This document shows, in pieces, positions 37,460 to 46,116 of a stretch of DNA of 64,000 nt (its first letter is position 1; the number at the start of each line of letters is the position of its first letter). Source of the stretch: VXYL01 sp963665195 (GTDB taxonomy: Bacteria > Pseudomonadota > Gammaproteobacteria > Pseudomonadales > Azotimanducaceae); contig OY762070.1 in NCBI GenBank assembly GCA_963665195.1, positions 4,836,001 through 4,900,000 on the forward strand, in the 5' to 3' direction. The position numbers and the translations under genes were made by a program. The notes beneath the pieces were generated by a model, which worked only from the letters and a program-made list of their open reading frames with translations, made no database searches and was not told the DNA's origin.

Positions 37460-38745
37460 CGCAGGAACATCCTGTATTGTTGAGCGCACTTTTGCCGAGA
37501 GGCCAGGGTCATGGACGACGCTGCGACGCGGACGATACTTGCGAAGTTTCTGGATCTGGAACCGGTGCTCGACGAGCGCGCCAAGAGGCTCTGGGCTGCG
37601 ACCGAGGCGCGCGCGGTCGGTCGCGGGGGCATCGAGCGGGTGTGGGAGGCGACGGGCATGTCGCGGGTCACGATCGCGAAGGGCCTGCGGGAGCTGGAGT
37701 CGGGCGTCGAGGCGTCGGATCGGCAGCGCTCGCCCGGCGGCGGCCGGAAGCGGGCGGAGGACAGGGACCCGGGGCTGGTGCCGGCGCTGGAGCGGCTGGT
37801 GGATCCGGCGACGCGGGGCGATCCGTCGGGGCCGCTGCGCTGGACGAGTCTGAGCGCGGCGAAGCTGGCGGAGGCGCTGGACGCGGCAGGGCACCCGGTG
37901 AGCGAGCGGACGGTGAACCGGCTGCTGCACGACATGGGCTACAGCTTGCAGTCGAACCGCAAGACCTTGGAGGGTCGCCAGCACCCGGACCGGGACGCGC
38001 AGTTCAACCACATCAACCGCCGGGCGAAGGCGTTCATGCGCGGCGGCACCCCGGTGGTGTCGGTGGACACGAAGAAGAAGGAGCTGGTGGGGGACTTCCG
38101 CAACGGCGGGCGGGAATGGCGCCCGGCGGGGGAGCCGGAGAAGGTGCGCGTCCACGACTTCAAGGACGCGGAGCTGGGCAAGGCGATCCCGTACGGGGTG
38201 TACGACGTGGCGGCGGACGCGGGCTGGGTGAGCGTGGGCGCGGACCACGACACGGCGTCGTTCGCGGCGGAGACGCTGCGGCGCTGGTGGCTGCGGATGG
38301 GGAGCGCGAGGTACCCGGCGGCGCGGCGTCTGCTGGCGGCCGCGGACGCGGGCGGCTCGAACGGCAGCCGCAGCCGGCTGTGGAAGGTCGAGCTGCAGCG
38401 CTTTGCGGACGAGACGGGGCTGAAGGTGTCGGTGTGCCACTTCCCGCCGGGCACGAGCAAGTGGAACAAGATCGAGCACCGCATGTTCAGCCGGATCACG
38501 GAGAACTGGCGCGGCAGGCCGCTCGTCAGCAGGGAGGCGGTGGTGAGCCTGATCGCGGCCACGACGACGAAGAAGGGCCTGGAGATCCGCTCCGAGCTGG
38601 ACGACGGCGAGTATCCCACGGGAGTGAAGGTGAGCGACGAGCAGATGGACGCCCTGTCGCTGTCCAGGGACAAGTTCCACGGCGACTGGAACTATGTCAT
38701 CTCGCCGAAAAAGAAACGCTCCAAATAAATAGGTTATTTAGGCCA
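37460..38745 (+). mobile_element. ISAzo13-family insertion sequence, boundaries approximate
   Basis: A single transposase gene with short flanks. Possible imperfect terminal repeats are CCTGTATTGTTGAGCG at 37471-37486 and, at 38717-38733, a sequence whose reverse complement is CCTATTTATTTGGAGCG. I could not confirm a target-site duplication. A tryptophan-halogenase remnant lies directly downstream. Confidence 0.6.
37511..38728 (+). CDS. ISAzo13-type transposase
   Basis: A 405-aa DDE transposase starting MDDAATRTILAKFLDLEPVL. An N-terminal helix-turn-helix (GMSRVTIAKGLRELESG) is followed by the catalytic core with SVDTKKKELVGDFRNGGREW (first Asp), ADAGGSNG (second Asp) and WNKIEHRMFSRI (Glu). 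These strings are characteristic of ISAzo13-family transposases. The frame is full length and looks intact, so the element may be active. Base composition is very GC-rich, with strong G bias on the coding strand. Confidence 0.92.
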   Translation: MDDAATRTILAKFLDLEPVLDERAKRLWAATEARAVGRGGIERVWEATGMSRVTIAKGLRELESGVEASDRQRSPGGGRKRAEDRDPGLVPALERLVDPATRGDPSGPLRWTSLSAAKLAEALDAAGHPVSERTVNRLLHDMGYSLQSNRKTLEGRQHPDRDAQFNHINRRAKAFMRGGTPVVSVDTKKKELVGDFRNGGREWRPAGEPEKVRVHDFKDAELGKAIPYGVYDVAADAGWVSVGADHDTASFAAETLRRWWLRMGSARYPAARRLLAAADAGGSNGSRSRLWKVELQRFADETGLKVSVCHFPPGTSKWNKIEHRMFSRITENWRGRPLVSREAVVSLIAATTTKKGLEIRSELDDGEYPTGVKVSDEQMDALSLSRDKFHGDWNYVISPKKKRSK

Positions 38746-38889
38746 GACTCCTAAGGGAGCCGCGGGCGGACGAGTCGAGGGCGACAACCACATCGGCTAC
38801 GCCCCGCCAAAGACAAAGGACGCTGGCCATGTCGCTGCGCCCCGCCGGCGCTATGCTCCGCTTGGTCGTACGGAGCCGAAGGCGGCGGC

Positions 38890-39560
38890 ATGGTGGGGAG
38901 CCCGGTAGAGCGCGTGGTCATCGCAGGCGGCGGCACGGCTGGCTGGATGGCGGCCGCGCTGCTGGCGAAGACCATGGGGCCGACGCTCAAGATCACGCTC
39001 GTCGAGTCCGAGGAGATCGGCACAGTGGGCGTCGGCGAGGCCACCATCCCGCCCATTCGCACCTACAACAACGTGCTCGGCATCGACGAAGACGACATGC
39101 TGCGCAAGACCGGCGGCACGTTCAAGCTGGGCATCGAGTTCCGCAGCTGGGGCCAGCTCGGCGAGGACTACATCCACACCTTCGGCGACATCGGCCGGGA
39201 CCTCGGCGCGGGCCAGTTCCATCAATACTGGCTGCGCAGCCGCGCCGAGGGCGGCCGCACGTCGCTATGGGACTACTCGGTGAACCACGCCGCGGCGCGC
39301 AGCAACCGCTTCGATCGCTTGGAGCGCATCGCCAACACGCCGCTGGCCGGCATCCTCTACGCCTTCCATTTCGACGCCAGCCGCTATGCGGCGTATCTGC
39401 GCGCCCCATCGCCGATGCCATCACGTCGGCGCAGCTTGAAGGCTATCTGCGGGACTTGAGAACCATCATCACCCGCGCCGTCTCGCTCATGCCGGAGCAC
39501 GGCGAGTTCATCCGCCGCCACTGCGCGGCGCGGAACTCGGTACACGAGCGGCGGCAGTAG
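38890..39560 (+). pseudogene. Tryptophan-halogenase remnant with internal deletion
   Basis: The frame starting at 38890 (MVGSPVERVVIAGGGTAGWM) is the FAD-binding N-terminus of a flavin-dependent tryptophan halogenase, including VGEATIPPI, and is coding to about 39400 (ASRYAAYLR). At about 39400 the sequence jumps to another frame reading IADAITSAQLEGYLRDLRTI and MPEHGEFIRRHCA, which resembles the extreme C-terminus of the family. Roughly 250-300 residues, including the WxWxIP region, are missing. It looks like a deletion plus frameshift, leaving no function. Confidence 0.8.
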
Positions 39561-39576
39561 CTGAAAGCCCGTGCAA

Positions 39577-40071
39577 CTAGCTGTGCGTCACCGGCGCCAA
39601 GCCCGAGGTCATCGCCGAGCGGGGCCGGGCGAACCTGATTGGCTTCCGGCAGACGGAGAGCGACTTCGACATGACTTCGACTCCTGTAGCCACGAAGTCC
39701 CGCACATTGCGAGTCACGAGGGTGCTGCCGTGTGATCTGCAGATCGAGGCGATCTGGCAGTCCGCCTCGCCGATTGGGCGGCCAGCGTGGCGGCGGTTTG
39801 CAGCGACCTCGGCATAGGCATGTGCGGCAGCGCTGTCGAACGGTAGGATGCGTCCGGCAATGCCGATGTCGAGCCACCGATGCATTGCCGCCTCCAATGC
39901 GTCGCGCCGCCTTCCGGGCGGCATGATCGCCACGCCGTAGAGGAGTTCCGCTTCGCTCACCGCGGTCAGGTACAGTTCGTCCGCGTCGCGGTCCGCAACC
40001 CATGTTGCGACGGAGGCGACGGGGGCTGGGCGCATCAGTTCGGATGCGACATTGGTGTTCAGTACGAACAC
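39577..40071 (-). CDS. fitB: FitB/VapC-type PIN toxin with catalytic Asp to Asn change and replaced C-terminus
   Basis: A 164-aa PIN-domain protein starting at GTG 40071 (MFVLNTNVASELMRP). The family motif is LDTNV; here Asp is Asn, removing the first metal ligand. The remaining motifs are normal: AVSEAELLYGVAIMPPGRRR (Glu), IGEADCQIAS (Asp) and TRNVRDF. After GVEVM, where homologues end with a short INPW tail, the sequence continues 29 residues in unrelated composition. The RNase activity is probably lost. It starts nine bases after the antitoxin stop. Confidence 0.8.
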   Translation of the reverse strand: MFVLNTNVASELMRPAPVASVATWVADRDADELYLTAVSEAELLYGVAIMPPGRRRDALEAAMHRWLDIGIAGRILPFDSAAAHAYAEVAANRRHAGRPIGEADCQIASICRSHGSTLVTRNVRDFVATGVEVMSKSLSVCRKPIRFARPRSAMTSGLAPVTHS

Positions 40072-40080
40072 AAGGATGGC

Positions 40081-40326
40081 TCAAGCGAGGTCAGGCGGCT
40101 TGCGCATGGTGCCGCGCTGCGGCAGTTGGAGCTCGACCCCGCCCAGGCTCGCGAAGCACTCGCGGGTGAACTCTGTCAGATTCCGCGGCCTCGCCCGGTC
40201 CCCATTCACGGCGTCGCGGAGGATGATGCGCGCTTCTTCCTCCATGGAACGGTGATGCTCGGCAGCGCGCCTGCGCAGCCTCGCTTCGACTTCGTCGTCG
40301 AGCTTGCGGATGGTGATGCTTGCCAT
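40081..40326 (-). CDS. fitA: FitA-type ribbon-helix-helix antitoxin
   Basis: An 81-aa protein starting MASITIRKLDDEVEARLRRR at ATG 40326. An N-terminal beta-strand, then RRAAEHHRSMEEEARIILRDAV, is the FitA/Arc-type RHH DNA-binding domain with the usual E-E-A-R-x-I-L signature. The C-terminus would mask the PIN toxin. The gene precedes fitB and autoregulation is expected at the palindrome upstream. Confidence 0.85.
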   Translation of the reverse strand: MASITIRKLDDEVEARLRRRAAEHHRSMEEEARIILRDAVNGDRARPRNLTEFTRECFASLGGVELQLPQRGTMRKPPDLA

Positions 40327-40350
40327 TGGCGACCTCCGGTCCCCGCGGGT

Positions 40351-40386
40351 GGGTCTGACCCTATCCGATGCTGTCAGTGCAAACAA
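40351..40386 (-). promoter_or_regulatory. fitAB promoter and operator
   Basis: On the minus strand TTGTTT (40386-40381), a 17-bp spacer and TAGGGT (40363-40358) form a weak sigma70 promoter. The perfect palindrome GGGTC-A-GACCC (40361-40351) overlaps the -10 element, a position suited to repression by the FitAB complex. Confidence 0.45.
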
Positions 40387-40489
40387 GCTTGAGGTCGCGA
40401 TTGTGTCGATGACGCTGTTCCGCTGCGGATGGCGACGAAGCGCTCATTGAACCGATGATGCTCGCGTGCAAGCTCGCTCGCCGGAGCCC

Positions 40490-41179
40490 TCAGTCGCCGC
40501 CGCCGAGGTCCGGGCAGTGCATGCTTCTGACGGGACGACCGGGGGTGCGCACCGAGAATTCGAGCCTGCCCGGGTACGCGGTGGCCAGATCGGGCCGCAC
40601 GGTGCCGATCTGGGCGGGGTCCGGCTCCGATGGGGCTTCGCCGATGGCGGCCTCTAGTTCCGCGTCTTCCAGTACGCCGCGCGAGTGGAGAAGCCGGGCG
40701 AATCGGCACTCGACCGCTCGGGAGCCGCGGTTGACCCGGAACGACTTCACGCCGGAGCCGCGCTCGCCCTTGATGCGGCGGCACGCCATGCCCGTGCTGC
40801 GCCGACCGTATCGTTCCCGGTAGTCGGCGACGATGTCGTCGAACCGCTGCTCGCACGCGGCGCGGTCGCCGCAGAGGGCATCCTTGGTCTCGCGCAGCCT
40901 CTTCTGCGCCATGGGCTTGACGTTGCCGTCGGCGGCCACGCCGAGCCAGCCCACCGCGGCATCCCAATCCTGGCGCACGTCGGTGCCGACGCCGAGCATG
41001 TTCGCGGCCATGAACTGGCTGTCGATGTCGCCGTAGCGGGCGCCCATCTCGATGTACGGCCAGGCGGCGGGCTTCTGGCCGTCCCAGTAGAGGCGCTTGC
41101 CGCAGGTGATGGCCCGGGTGACGAATTCCATGTCCTCGAAGGTCATCTCCCATTTGCCGACACGCTCCGCGGTGACCAC
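40490..41179 (-). CDS. Hypothetical protein, SEL1-like, 5' end uncertain
   Basis: A 229-aa frame starting at GTG 41179 (MVTAERVGKWEMTF). The segment YIEMGARYGDIDSQFMAANML resembles a SEL1/TPR unit, with a helical CGDRAACEQRFDDIVADYRERYG after it. In the same frame upstream there is no ATG before a stop. In another frame an ORF begins at 41327 with a short lipobox-like segment (VCAVLLPGAAC) and then degenerates, so the gene may be a lipoprotein with a frameshift near 41210. It is divergent from the Rieske operon. Confidence 0.5.
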   Translation of the reverse strand: MVTAERVGKWEMTFEDMEFVTRAITCGKRLYWDGQKPAAWPYIEMGARYGDIDSQFMAANMLGVGTDVRQDWDAAVGWLGVAADGNVKPMAQKRLRETKDALCGDRAACEQRFDDIVADYRERYGRRSTGMACRRIKGERGSGVKSFRVNRGSRAVECRFARLLHSRGVLEDAELEAAIGEAPSEPDPAQIGTVRPDLATAYPGRLEFSVRTPGRPVRSMHCPDLGGGD

Positions 41180-41439
41180 GATGTCCGGCTCGTCCGGCGT
41201 TCGCGCAGTGCCGCCGCTGGCATGCAGCGCCAGGCAGCAGGACCGCGCATACGCCGATGCGGACGAAGCCTTCGCGGCGGCGAAGTCTGGGGCCGAGCAG
41301 TCGTTTCGCTTGGGTGATGCTCGTCATTCCGAGGACGGTCGTGGGCAGTGGTTAGGCAGTCTACACGGCCAAGCCTCGCCCCCGCGAGTCTGCCTATGGA
41401 GTACGCTTGCGTTCGACGTTTCGCGGCGGCGGGTGGGTC

Positions 41440-42759
41440 GTGGAGATCGAGGATCTGATTGTCGACGACCGGGAAAGGGGAGTCTTCCGGGTCCACCGGT
41501 CGTCCATGATGTCGGCTGGCCTGTTCCAGTGGGAACGGGAGCTGATCTTCAACCGGTGCTGGATCTACGTGGGGCACGAGTCGGAAGTCGAAAGCCCCGG
41601 CGACTATCGGCGACGGACGGTGGCGGGCCGGCCGCTGCTGTTCATTCGCGGGCAGGACGGCCGGATCCGGGTGTTGCTGAACACCTGCCCGCACCGGGGC
41701 GCTCAGATCTGTCGCTCCGATGCCGGCAACGCCGACGTGCTGCGCTGCCCCTACCACGCCTGGTCCTTCAACACGCAAGGCGAGTTGATCGGGGTGCCGG
41801 GCGAGGGTGCCTATGCTGCGTCTTTCGACCGCGCGGACTTCGGCCTTAAAACCCCGCCGAGATTCGGCAGCTACCGCGGCTTCTGCTTCGTCAGCTTCAA
41901 CCCGGAGGTCCAAGACCTCGTCGCCTACCTCGGCGGGGCTAGGGAGTACCTCGATCTCGTGGTCGATCAGGCCGAGCGAGGGATGCGCGTGGTACCCGGC
42001 ACCAACAGGTACGCGATCAAGGCGAACTGGAAGCTTCTGCTCGAGAACTCGCTCGATGGCTACCATCTGCTGTCCGCCCATCGCAGCTACGTGGATTTCA
42101 TCGCCGGGCTCGGCACGGACGACAGCGGGGTGACGATGGCCGCGCGGCCGCCCGGCGTAGCGCGCGCCTTGGGCAATGGGCACGCGGTAGCGGAGAACGT
42201 CCCCGTCAACGGACGGCCCATTGCCCATTGGCACCCGGCGTTCGGCGAGGAGGCGAGGGTGCCGATGGCGATGGCTCGGCAGCGGCTGGTGGCGAAGTAT
42301 GGCGAGGATCGGACGCGCCGGATCGCTGACACCTCGCGCAATCTGCTCATCTATCCCAATCTGCTGATTCTGGACTTCGTCGCCGTGGCGATCAGATACG
42401 TCGAACCGTTGAGTCCCGACAGCATGGCGGTGACCGCTTGGCATCTGGTTCCCAAGGAGGAGTCCGGCGCGAGGCTGGCCGCGCGACTCGACAGCTATCT
42501 GACGTTTCTCGGCCCGGGAGGATTCGCGACGCCCGATGATGTGGAGATTCTGGAGTCGTGCCAGGCGGGTTTCCAAGCCACCGAAATGGCGTGGTCCGAC
42601 GTCTCGCGCGGCATGTTCAAGGCTTGTCCGGGAACTTCGGACGAAATCCAGATGCGCGGGTTCTGGCGTCAATGGCATGCGCATATGCAGAGGCTGGGCG
42701 AGACCGATGGCCAGGACGCGCCTCCGTCCAGCGTGTCTAGGTTGCGCGAATCGGGTTGA
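41440..42759 (+). CDS. Aromatic-ring-hydroxylating dioxygenase alpha subunit (Rieske)
   Basis: A 439-aa oxygenase. I choose GTG 41440 (MEIEDLIVDDRERG). The Rieske 2Fe-2S ligands are Cys 83 and His 85 in CPHRG and Cys 103 and His 106 in CPYHAW. The mononuclear iron site is ENSLDGYHLLSAH, with His 209 and His 214. It inserts both oxygens into an aromatic or related acid. No ferredoxin or reductase gene is in the operon, so electrons must come from elsewhere. The beta-subunit ATG overlaps its stop. Confidence 0.93.
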   Translation: MEIEDLIVDDRERGVFRVHRSSMMSAGLFQWERELIFNRCWIYVGHESEVESPGDYRRRTVAGRPLLFIRGQDGRIRVLLNTCPHRGAQICRSDAGNADVLRCPYHAWSFNTQGELIGVPGEGAYAASFDRADFGLKTPPRFGSYRGFCFVSFNPEVQDLVAYLGGAREYLDLVVDQAERGMRVVPGTNRYAIKANWKLLLENSLDGYHLLSAHRSYVDFIAGLGTDDSGVTMAARPPGVARALGNGHAVAENVPVNGRPIAHWHPAFGEEARVPMAMARQRLVAKYGEDRTRRIADTSRNLLIYPNLLILDFVAVAIRYVEPLSPDSMAVTAWHLVPKEESGARLAARLDSYLTFLGPGGFATPDDVEILESCQAGFQATEMAWSDVSRGMFKACPGTSDEIQMRGFWRQWHAHMQRLGETDGQDAPPSSVSRLRESG

Positions 42760-43238
42760 TGGACAGCCTGCGCGGCGCGGTAGAGGACTTCCTGTTCAAG
42801 GAAGCAGAGCTCTTGGACGACTGGCGCTTGGATGAGTGGGTCGGCCTTTTCGCTGAGGATGCCCGCTACGTGGTTCCCACAACGGATTTGCCAAACGGGG
42901 ATCCGCGTCGCGACCTGGTGTTCATCGACGACGACATCGCTCGCCTGCGCGCCCGAGCACGGCGCCTGATGGGGCCGCACGCGCACCGCGAGCAGCCGCG
43001 CTCCCGAACTCGGCGGTTCGTTTCCAACGTGCGAGTGGAGGAAGCGGACGATGGCGTGGTCTTGGTTGCAGCGAACGTCTTGGTATATCGGTTCCGCGCT
43101 GGCGACGGTGCCCCGTACGTTGGCGCGATCGACTATCGACTGCGGCGGGACGGCGCGGGCTTCAAGATCGCCTTCCGCCGCGCCGTGCTCGACATGGAGA
43201 CGCTCGCTTGGCATGGCGCGTTGAGCATCGTCTTCTGA
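42759..43238 (+). CDS. Aromatic-ring-hydroxylating dioxygenase beta subunit
   Basis: A 159-aa NTF2-like protein starting MDSLRGAVEDFLFKEAELLD. The pattern DEWVGLFAEDARYVVPT near the start and the YRFRAGD...YRLRRDG strands match ring-hydroxylating dioxygenase small subunits, which support the alpha3beta3 assembly. The ATG overlaps the alpha-subunit TGA, indicating coupled translation. The TRAP transporter genes begin two bases after it. Confidence 0.92.
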   Translation: MDSLRGAVEDFLFKEAELLDDWRLDEWVGLFAEDARYVVPTTDLPNGDPRRDLVFIDDDIARLRARARRLMGPHAHREQPRSRTRRFVSNVRVEEADDGVVLVAANVLVYRFRAGDGAPYVGAIDYRLRRDGAGFKIAFRRAVLDMETLAWHGALSIVF

Positions 43239-43239
43239 C

Positions 43240-44271
43240 ATGCGCGGTCGCGTCGCATCCCGGCTTCTCCTTGGACTCGGCGCGTGGGCGACTCTCGGCG
43301 GTGCGCTGGCCGAGACGATCACGCTTCGCATCCATACGTTCAACTCGCCCAAGGCCATTGCCGTAAGCGAGTTCCTGGAACCTTGGGCGGAAGAGATCGG
43401 AACCAAATCGAACGGTCGCGTCGCGGTGCAGGTATTCCCCGCCATGCAGCTCGGCGGCAGGCCGGCGGACCTGTACGGGCAGGCGCGCGATGGCGTGGTC
43501 GATGCGGTCTGGACCGTTCCCGGCTATTCGCCGGGCCGGTTTCCTCTCACCGAGGTATTCGAACTGCCTTTCGTTTGCGCGGACGCGGAAGCGACCAGCC
43601 GAGCGCTGACGGCGTTCCACCGCAAGTGGATGCAGGGCGAGTACCAGGACACCCACCCCTTGGTATTCCATGCCACCGCGCCCGGCCACATCCACACTGT
43701 CGACCGTGGCGTCCGGAGCCTTGCCGACCTGCGCGGCCTGAAGGTGCGCGCCGCGTCGCAAACGGCGGCCGCCGTGCTCGAAGCACTTGGTGCCACTCCC
43801 GTCGGCATGCCCGTGCCGCAGGTCTACGAAGCGCTCGCCCGCGGGGTCGTGGACGGCGCGTGGATTCCTTGGACGATCATGCGACCGTTCCGGCTTTATG
43901 AAGTCACGCGCCATCATGCTGAGGTTTCAATAGGCTGCACGCCGTTCGTGCTGACGATGAACAAGGCGCGCTACGAAGGCCTGCCTGATCGGATCAGGCA
44001 GCTCCTATCTGGCACCACCGGCATGATGCTGGCCGGGCGACTCGGCCGACTGTGGCAGGAAGACGAACTGAAGGGTCGCGCCATCGCGGTGGAACGCGGC
44101 CATGCGATCGCGTCGATCCCCGATGCCGAACGAGCGCTCTGGCAAGCGGCCGCGAGCCCCGTGATCGACCGCTGGGTGGCGAAGATCGACGCCATGGGAT
44201 ACGACGGGCAAGCGCTGCTTGCGGACGCGAAACGGCTCGTCGCAGACTATGCGGATGGAGGAAGTCGGTAG
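43240..44271 (+). CDS. TRAP transporter solute-binding protein, DctP family
   Basis: A 343-aa periplasmic protein; signal peptide about 1-24 ending GGALAE. The mature part begins TITLRIHTFNSP and has DctP landmarks: VFPAMQLGGRPADLYGQARDG, SLADLRGLKVRAASQT with the carboxylate-binding Arg, and VDGAWIPWT. DctP proteins usually bind carboxylates. Together with DctQ and DctM it probably brings in the substrate of the Rieske oxygenase; inference from the operon. Confidence 0.93.
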   Translation: MRGRVASRLLLGLGAWATLGGALAETITLRIHTFNSPKAIAVSEFLEPWAEEIGTKSNGRVAVQVFPAMQLGGRPADLYGQARDGVVDAVWTVPGYSPGRFPLTEVFELPFVCADAEATSRALTAFHRKWMQGEYQDTHPLVFHATAPGHIHTVDRGVRSLADLRGLKVRAASQTAAAVLEALGATPVGMPVPQVYEALARGVVDGAWIPWTIMRPFRLYEVTRHHAEVSIGCTPFVLTMNKARYEGLPDRIRQLLSGTTGMMLAGRLGRLWQEDELKGRAIAVERGHAIASIPDAERALWQAAASPVIDRWVAKIDAMGYDGQALLADAKRLVADYADGGSR

Positions 44272-44773
44272 CGGGGCGCGACGATCGGCAGGCGGGGACA
44301 TTCCCTTGAGCGAGCGGCTGGCGCGCGCGCTGGCGATGGTCGGCGGATTCCTGCTGGTCGGCGTCGTCGGGATGACCGTGGCGAGCGTGGTCGGACGCTA
44401 CCTTTTCGGGTTGCCGATCCCGGGCGACTACGAGATCACCGAACTCGCCTGCGGCATCGCGGTGTTCGCGTTCCTGCCCTATTGCCAAGCCACGAGCGCG
44501 AACGTCGTGGTGGACTTCTTCACCAGTCGGCTGCGCCCGCGCTACCGAAACGGGCTCGACGCAGTCCACGGCGTCGCCGCCATGGCCATGGCCGGCTTGA
44601 TCGCTTGGCGCCTTTTCGTCGGCGGGATTCGCAAGATGGAGGATGGCGAGACGACGCTGTTCCTCGAGATCCCGCTGCACTGGGCGTACTTCCCGGCGCT
44701 AGTCGCGGCGGGGCTGCTGACCGCAGTGTGCTTCGCGGTCGCCATGCGTCACTTGCGAGCCCTCAAGGGATGA
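44249..44773 (+). CDS. TRAP transporter small permease, DctQ family
   Basis: A predicted 174-aa membrane protein with four helices; ATG 44255 is an alternative start. The motif GRYLFGLPIPGDYEITELACGI is typical of DctQ, the subunit that links the binding protein to the transport channel. It overlaps the end of dctP by about 20 bp and is coupled to dctM by ATGA. Confidence 0.9.
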   Translation: MRMEEVGSGARRSAGGDIPLSERLARALAMVGGFLLVGVVGMTVASVVGRYLFGLPIPGDYEITELACGIAVFAFLPYCQATSANVVVDFFTSRLRPRYRNGLDAVHGVAAMAMAGLIAWRLFVGGIRKMEDGETTLFLEIPLHWAYFPALVAAGLLTAVCFAVAMRHLRALKG

Positions 44774-46086
44774 CGAGCATCGAACTCGGCGTCGTCCTGT
44801 TCGGCGCATGTCTGCTGCTGATCGGGCTCAGGATGCCCGTGGCGGTGGCCATGTTCTTGGTCGGCGGTTTCGGCTTCGCGACGCTGGCGGGTTGGCCGGC
44901 GTTCCTGAATCTCCTCAACACCGCGCCGTTCGGCCGCGTGTCTAGCTACACCCTGTCCGTGCTGCCGCTGTTCCTGCTGATGGGCCAGCTCGCGACGAGG
45001 GGCGGACTCAGTCGCCAGTTGTTCGATGCGGCCCGAGCCTGCTTCGGCCATCGACGGGGCGGGCTTGCGGTGTCCACCATCGGCGGCTGCGCAGGGTTCG
45101 GGGCCGTGTGCGGCTCGTCCATCGCCACCGGCGCGACGATGGCGGCGGTGGCGCTCCCGGAGATGCGCCGCCACGGCTATTCGGGGGCGCTGGCCACCGG
45201 CACGCTGGCCGCCGGCGGCACGCTGGGGATCCTGTTTCCGCCATCGATCATTCTGGTCATCTACGCGGTCATCACCGAGCAGTCGATCAGCAAACTGTTC
45301 CTGGCCGCACTGATTCCCGGCATTCTGGCGACGCTCGGCTATGTCGCGGCCATCGGCGTCTACGTCCGGCTGAGGCCGTCCGCTGGTCCCGCGGCGCCGG
45401 CCGTGCCGCGCCGCGAGCGGGTGCGCAAGGTCGCCCAGGTGTGGCCGGTGCTGGCCATCTTCCTCGCGGTGATCGGCGGCATCTACCTTGGCGTATTCAC
45501 GCCCACCGAAGCCGCGGCGATCGGGGCCGCGGCGATCGGCGTGGTCGCGCTCGTTTCCAGACGGCTGACGTGGGAGGCTTTTTCCGCCAGCCTGCTCGAG
45601 ACCGGGCGCGCGACCGGGATGATCTTCCTCATCCTGATCGGCGCGGAGGTCTTCAACGCCTTTCTCGCCTTGACCCAGATTCCGGCGGCGCTGGTCGATG
45701 CGCTGGCCGGCGCCGGATTGGCGCCCATCGCCGTGCTAATCGGCATTCTCTTGGTCTATCTGGTGCTCGGCTGCGTGATGGACAGCCTCGCGATGATCCT
45801 GCTGACCGTCCCGGTCTTCTTCCCGCTCGTGACCGGGCTCGACTTGGGCCTCACCGAGGAGGAGGTCGCCATCTGGTTCGGCGTGATGGCGCTGATTGTC
45901 GTCGAGATTGGTCTGATCACGCCGCCCATCGGCCTGAATGTCTACGCGATCAACGCAATGGACAGGGACATCCGCCTGAGCGAGTCTTTCCGCGGCACGG
46001 CGCCGTTCCTGGCGAGCGCCGTCGCGCTGCTCGTCGTCATTCTGCTGGTGCCAGGCGTTTGCCTCTGGCTCGCCGGGCTGGTGTAG
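44770..46086 (+). CDS. TRAP transporter large permease, DctM family
   Basis: A 438-aa protein with about 12 helices, starting MTSIELGVVLFGACLLLIGL. Family motifs include GCAGFGAVCGSSIATGATMAA, GTLGILFPPSII and GLITPPIGLNVYAIN near the C-terminus. It carries the sodium-coupled substrate translocation. Its ATG overlaps the dctQ stop by four bases. Confidence 0.93.
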   Translation: MTSIELGVVLFGACLLLIGLRMPVAVAMFLVGGFGFATLAGWPAFLNLLNTAPFGRVSSYTLSVLPLFLLMGQLATRGGLSRQLFDAARACFGHRRGGLAVSTIGGCAGFGAVCGSSIATGATMAAVALPEMRRHGYSGALATGTLAAGGTLGILFPPSIILVIYAVITEQSISKLFLAALIPGILATLGYVAAIGVYVRLRPSAGPAAPAVPRRERVRKVAQVWPVLAIFLAVIGGIYLGVFTPTEAAAIGAAAIGVVALVSRRLTWEAFSASLLETGRATGMIFLILIGAEVFNAFLALTQIPAALVDALAGAGLAPIAVLIGILLVYLVLGCVMDSLAMILLTVPVFFPLVTGLDLGLTEEEVAIWFGVMALIVVEIGLITPPIGLNVYAINAMDRDIRLSESFRGTAPFLASAVALLVVILLVPGVCLWLAGLV

Positions 46087-46116
46087 TTTGCACCGCACCC
46101 AAGGGGAGACCATTGC

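Noticed and set aside
37477..38754. A 425-codon Gly/Arg-rich frame overlapping the transposase
   Set aside because: The transposase frame has DDE motifs and an HTH; the other is its out-of-frame shadow.
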